Shown piece by piece: positions 63,515 to 64,000 of a stretch of 64,000 bases of DNA. Position 1 is the first letter of the stretch. Each line of letters starts with the position of its first letter. Source of the stretch: Thalassospira sp. MCCC 1A03138 (GTDB lineage Bacteria; Pseudomonadota; Alphaproteobacteria; Rhodospirillales; Thalassospiraceae). Below the pieces are notes generated by a model, which saw only the letters and a list, made by a program, of their open reading frames with translations, ran no database searches and had not been told where the DNA came from. The stretch spans positions 157,133 to 221,132 of the forward strand of contig NZ_JFJY01000008.1 in the NCBI RefSeq assembly GCF_002115785.1, written 5' to 3'. A program made the position numbers and the translations under genes.

Positions 63515-63823
63515 TTAAAGTTTGATCTCGACGTCGACGCCTGCAGCCAGGTCGAGCTTCATCAGAGCATCAACGGTCTGGGGAGTCGGGTCGACAATGT
63601 CGAGAAGACGCTTATGCGTACGGATTTCGAACTGCTCACGCGATTTCTTATCGATGTGCGGAGACCGCAGAACAGTGTATTTCTCAATGCGGGTCGGCAG
63701 CGGAATCGGGCCGCGGACCTCTGCGCCAGTGCGCTTCGCCGTATTGACGATCTCACGCGTGGACTGATCCAGCACGCGATGGTCAAACGCCTTCAGGCGA
63801 ATGCGAATGTTCTGACTATCCAT
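63515..63823 (-). CDS. rpsJ: 30S ribosomal protein S10
   Basis: Small-subunit protein of 103 residues, also the NusE partner in antitermination. [71 protein letters not shown] in parts. ATG 63823 fits the universal start; the frame to 63847 lacks similarity. First gene after tuf, 118 bases downstream. Confidence 0.98.
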   Translation of the reverse strand: MDSQNIRIRLKAFDHRVLDQSTREIVNTAKRTGAEVRGPIPLPTRIEKYTVLRSPHIDKKSREQFEIRTHKRLLDIVDPTPQTVDALMKLDLAAGVDVEIKL

Positions 63824-63895
63824 GTAATTATGTACCGGAGCCCTCAAAAGGACACCGGCCCCTCAACTGGAGTTGACGATTGCCGCAAAAGTGTT

Positions 63896-63920
63896 GCGGG
63901 CGGCTTACATAGCCGCCCGC
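63896..63920 (-). terminator. Stem-loop between tuf and rpsJ
   Basis: GCGGGCGGCT (63896-63905) pairs with AGCCGCCCGC (63911-63920) around a 5-base loop. On the minus strand it is followed by AACACTTTTG, a broken U-run, so it may terminate only part of the tuf transcripts and let the rest run into the S10 operon. Confidence 0.5.
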
Positions 63921-63941
63921 TTCACAAAGATCAAGAGAAAA

Positions 63942-64000
63942 TTACTCGATGATCTTGGCAACAACGCCCGCGCCGACGGTACGACCGCCTTCACGGATTG
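63942..64000 (-). CDS. tuf: Elongation factor Tu, C-terminal end (cut by window edge)
   Basis: The last 19 codons and stop of EF-Tu read on the minus strand as IREGGRTVGAGVVAKIIE, the near-invariant C-terminus of the third beta-barrel domain. The stop TAA is at 63944-63942. The gene carries aminoacyl-tRNA to the ribosome. Its place directly before rpsJ marks the usual junction of the str and S10 operons. Confidence 0.95.
   Translation of the reverse strand, partial: IREGGRTVGAGVVAKIIE

Overview
The window looks like the chromosome of an alphaproteobacterium, most probably a marine Rhodospirillales member close to Thalassospira. That placement is inferred from protein similarity, the roughly mid-50s GC content, an ATP12 assembly factor, the gene order around rplQ-htrA-rarA-crcB-rluC, and adk lying between secY and rpsM with no rpmJ. 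I saw no tRNA, rRNA, insertion sequence, prophage or CRISPR array. No gene in the window encodes a recognisable transcription factor, so control here is mostly cis-acting or from outside.

Layout. 1-6100: end of a 14-helix drug-efflux MFS pump, a GNAT acetyltransferase, a DUF899 thioredoxin-like protein and a very large DUF2339 membrane protein. 6167-8734: a complete methionine uptake operon (metN-metI-metQ, minus strand) behind a promoter, a SAM-II riboswitch and an intrinsic terminator. 8870-12674: a three-gene cassette whose middle gene is a protein-arginine deiminase of the animal PAD type, flanked by two unrecognised proteins. 12691-20731: holC, pepA, nnrS, a GNAT, the AmmeMemoRadiSam set (radical SAM enzyme divergent from a Memo-AMMECR1 fusion that overlaps a DUF2750 gene), and cysQ. 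20960-30680: chemoreceptor, MFS transporter, threonylcarbamoyl-AMP synthase, FAD oxidoreductase, DUF4336 protein, secreted acid phosphatase, acylphosphatase, DUF1244 protein and a HAD hydrolase. 30922-34490: propionyl-CoA carboxylase pccB-pccA. 34798-45812: an ABC-exporter membrane domain with no ATPase, ATP12, an ABC importer of the NMT1/SsuA class, a Tat-type dienelactone hydrolase, HAD phosphatases, RluC-like pseudouridine synthase, the fluoride channel CrcB and two envelope proteins. 46023-49537: azoreductase, rarA and htrA. 49768-64000: the ribosomal S10-spc-alpha superoperon on the minus strand from the end of tuf through rpsJ to rplQ, with secY, adk and rpoA.

Main points of interest. 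The PAD cassette is the best candidate for an undescribed system: the catalytic Asp/His/Asp/Cys set is intact, but the residues matching the calcium-1 ligands of human PAD4 and its substrate-guiding arginines are replaced. Others are the riboswitch-attenuated metNIQ operon, the Memo-AMMECR1 fusion coupled to DUF2750, the orphan ABC membrane domain, and a perfect inverted repeat over the -35 box of the ABC importer. Comparisons with named families rest on recall of family sequences; no database search was run.
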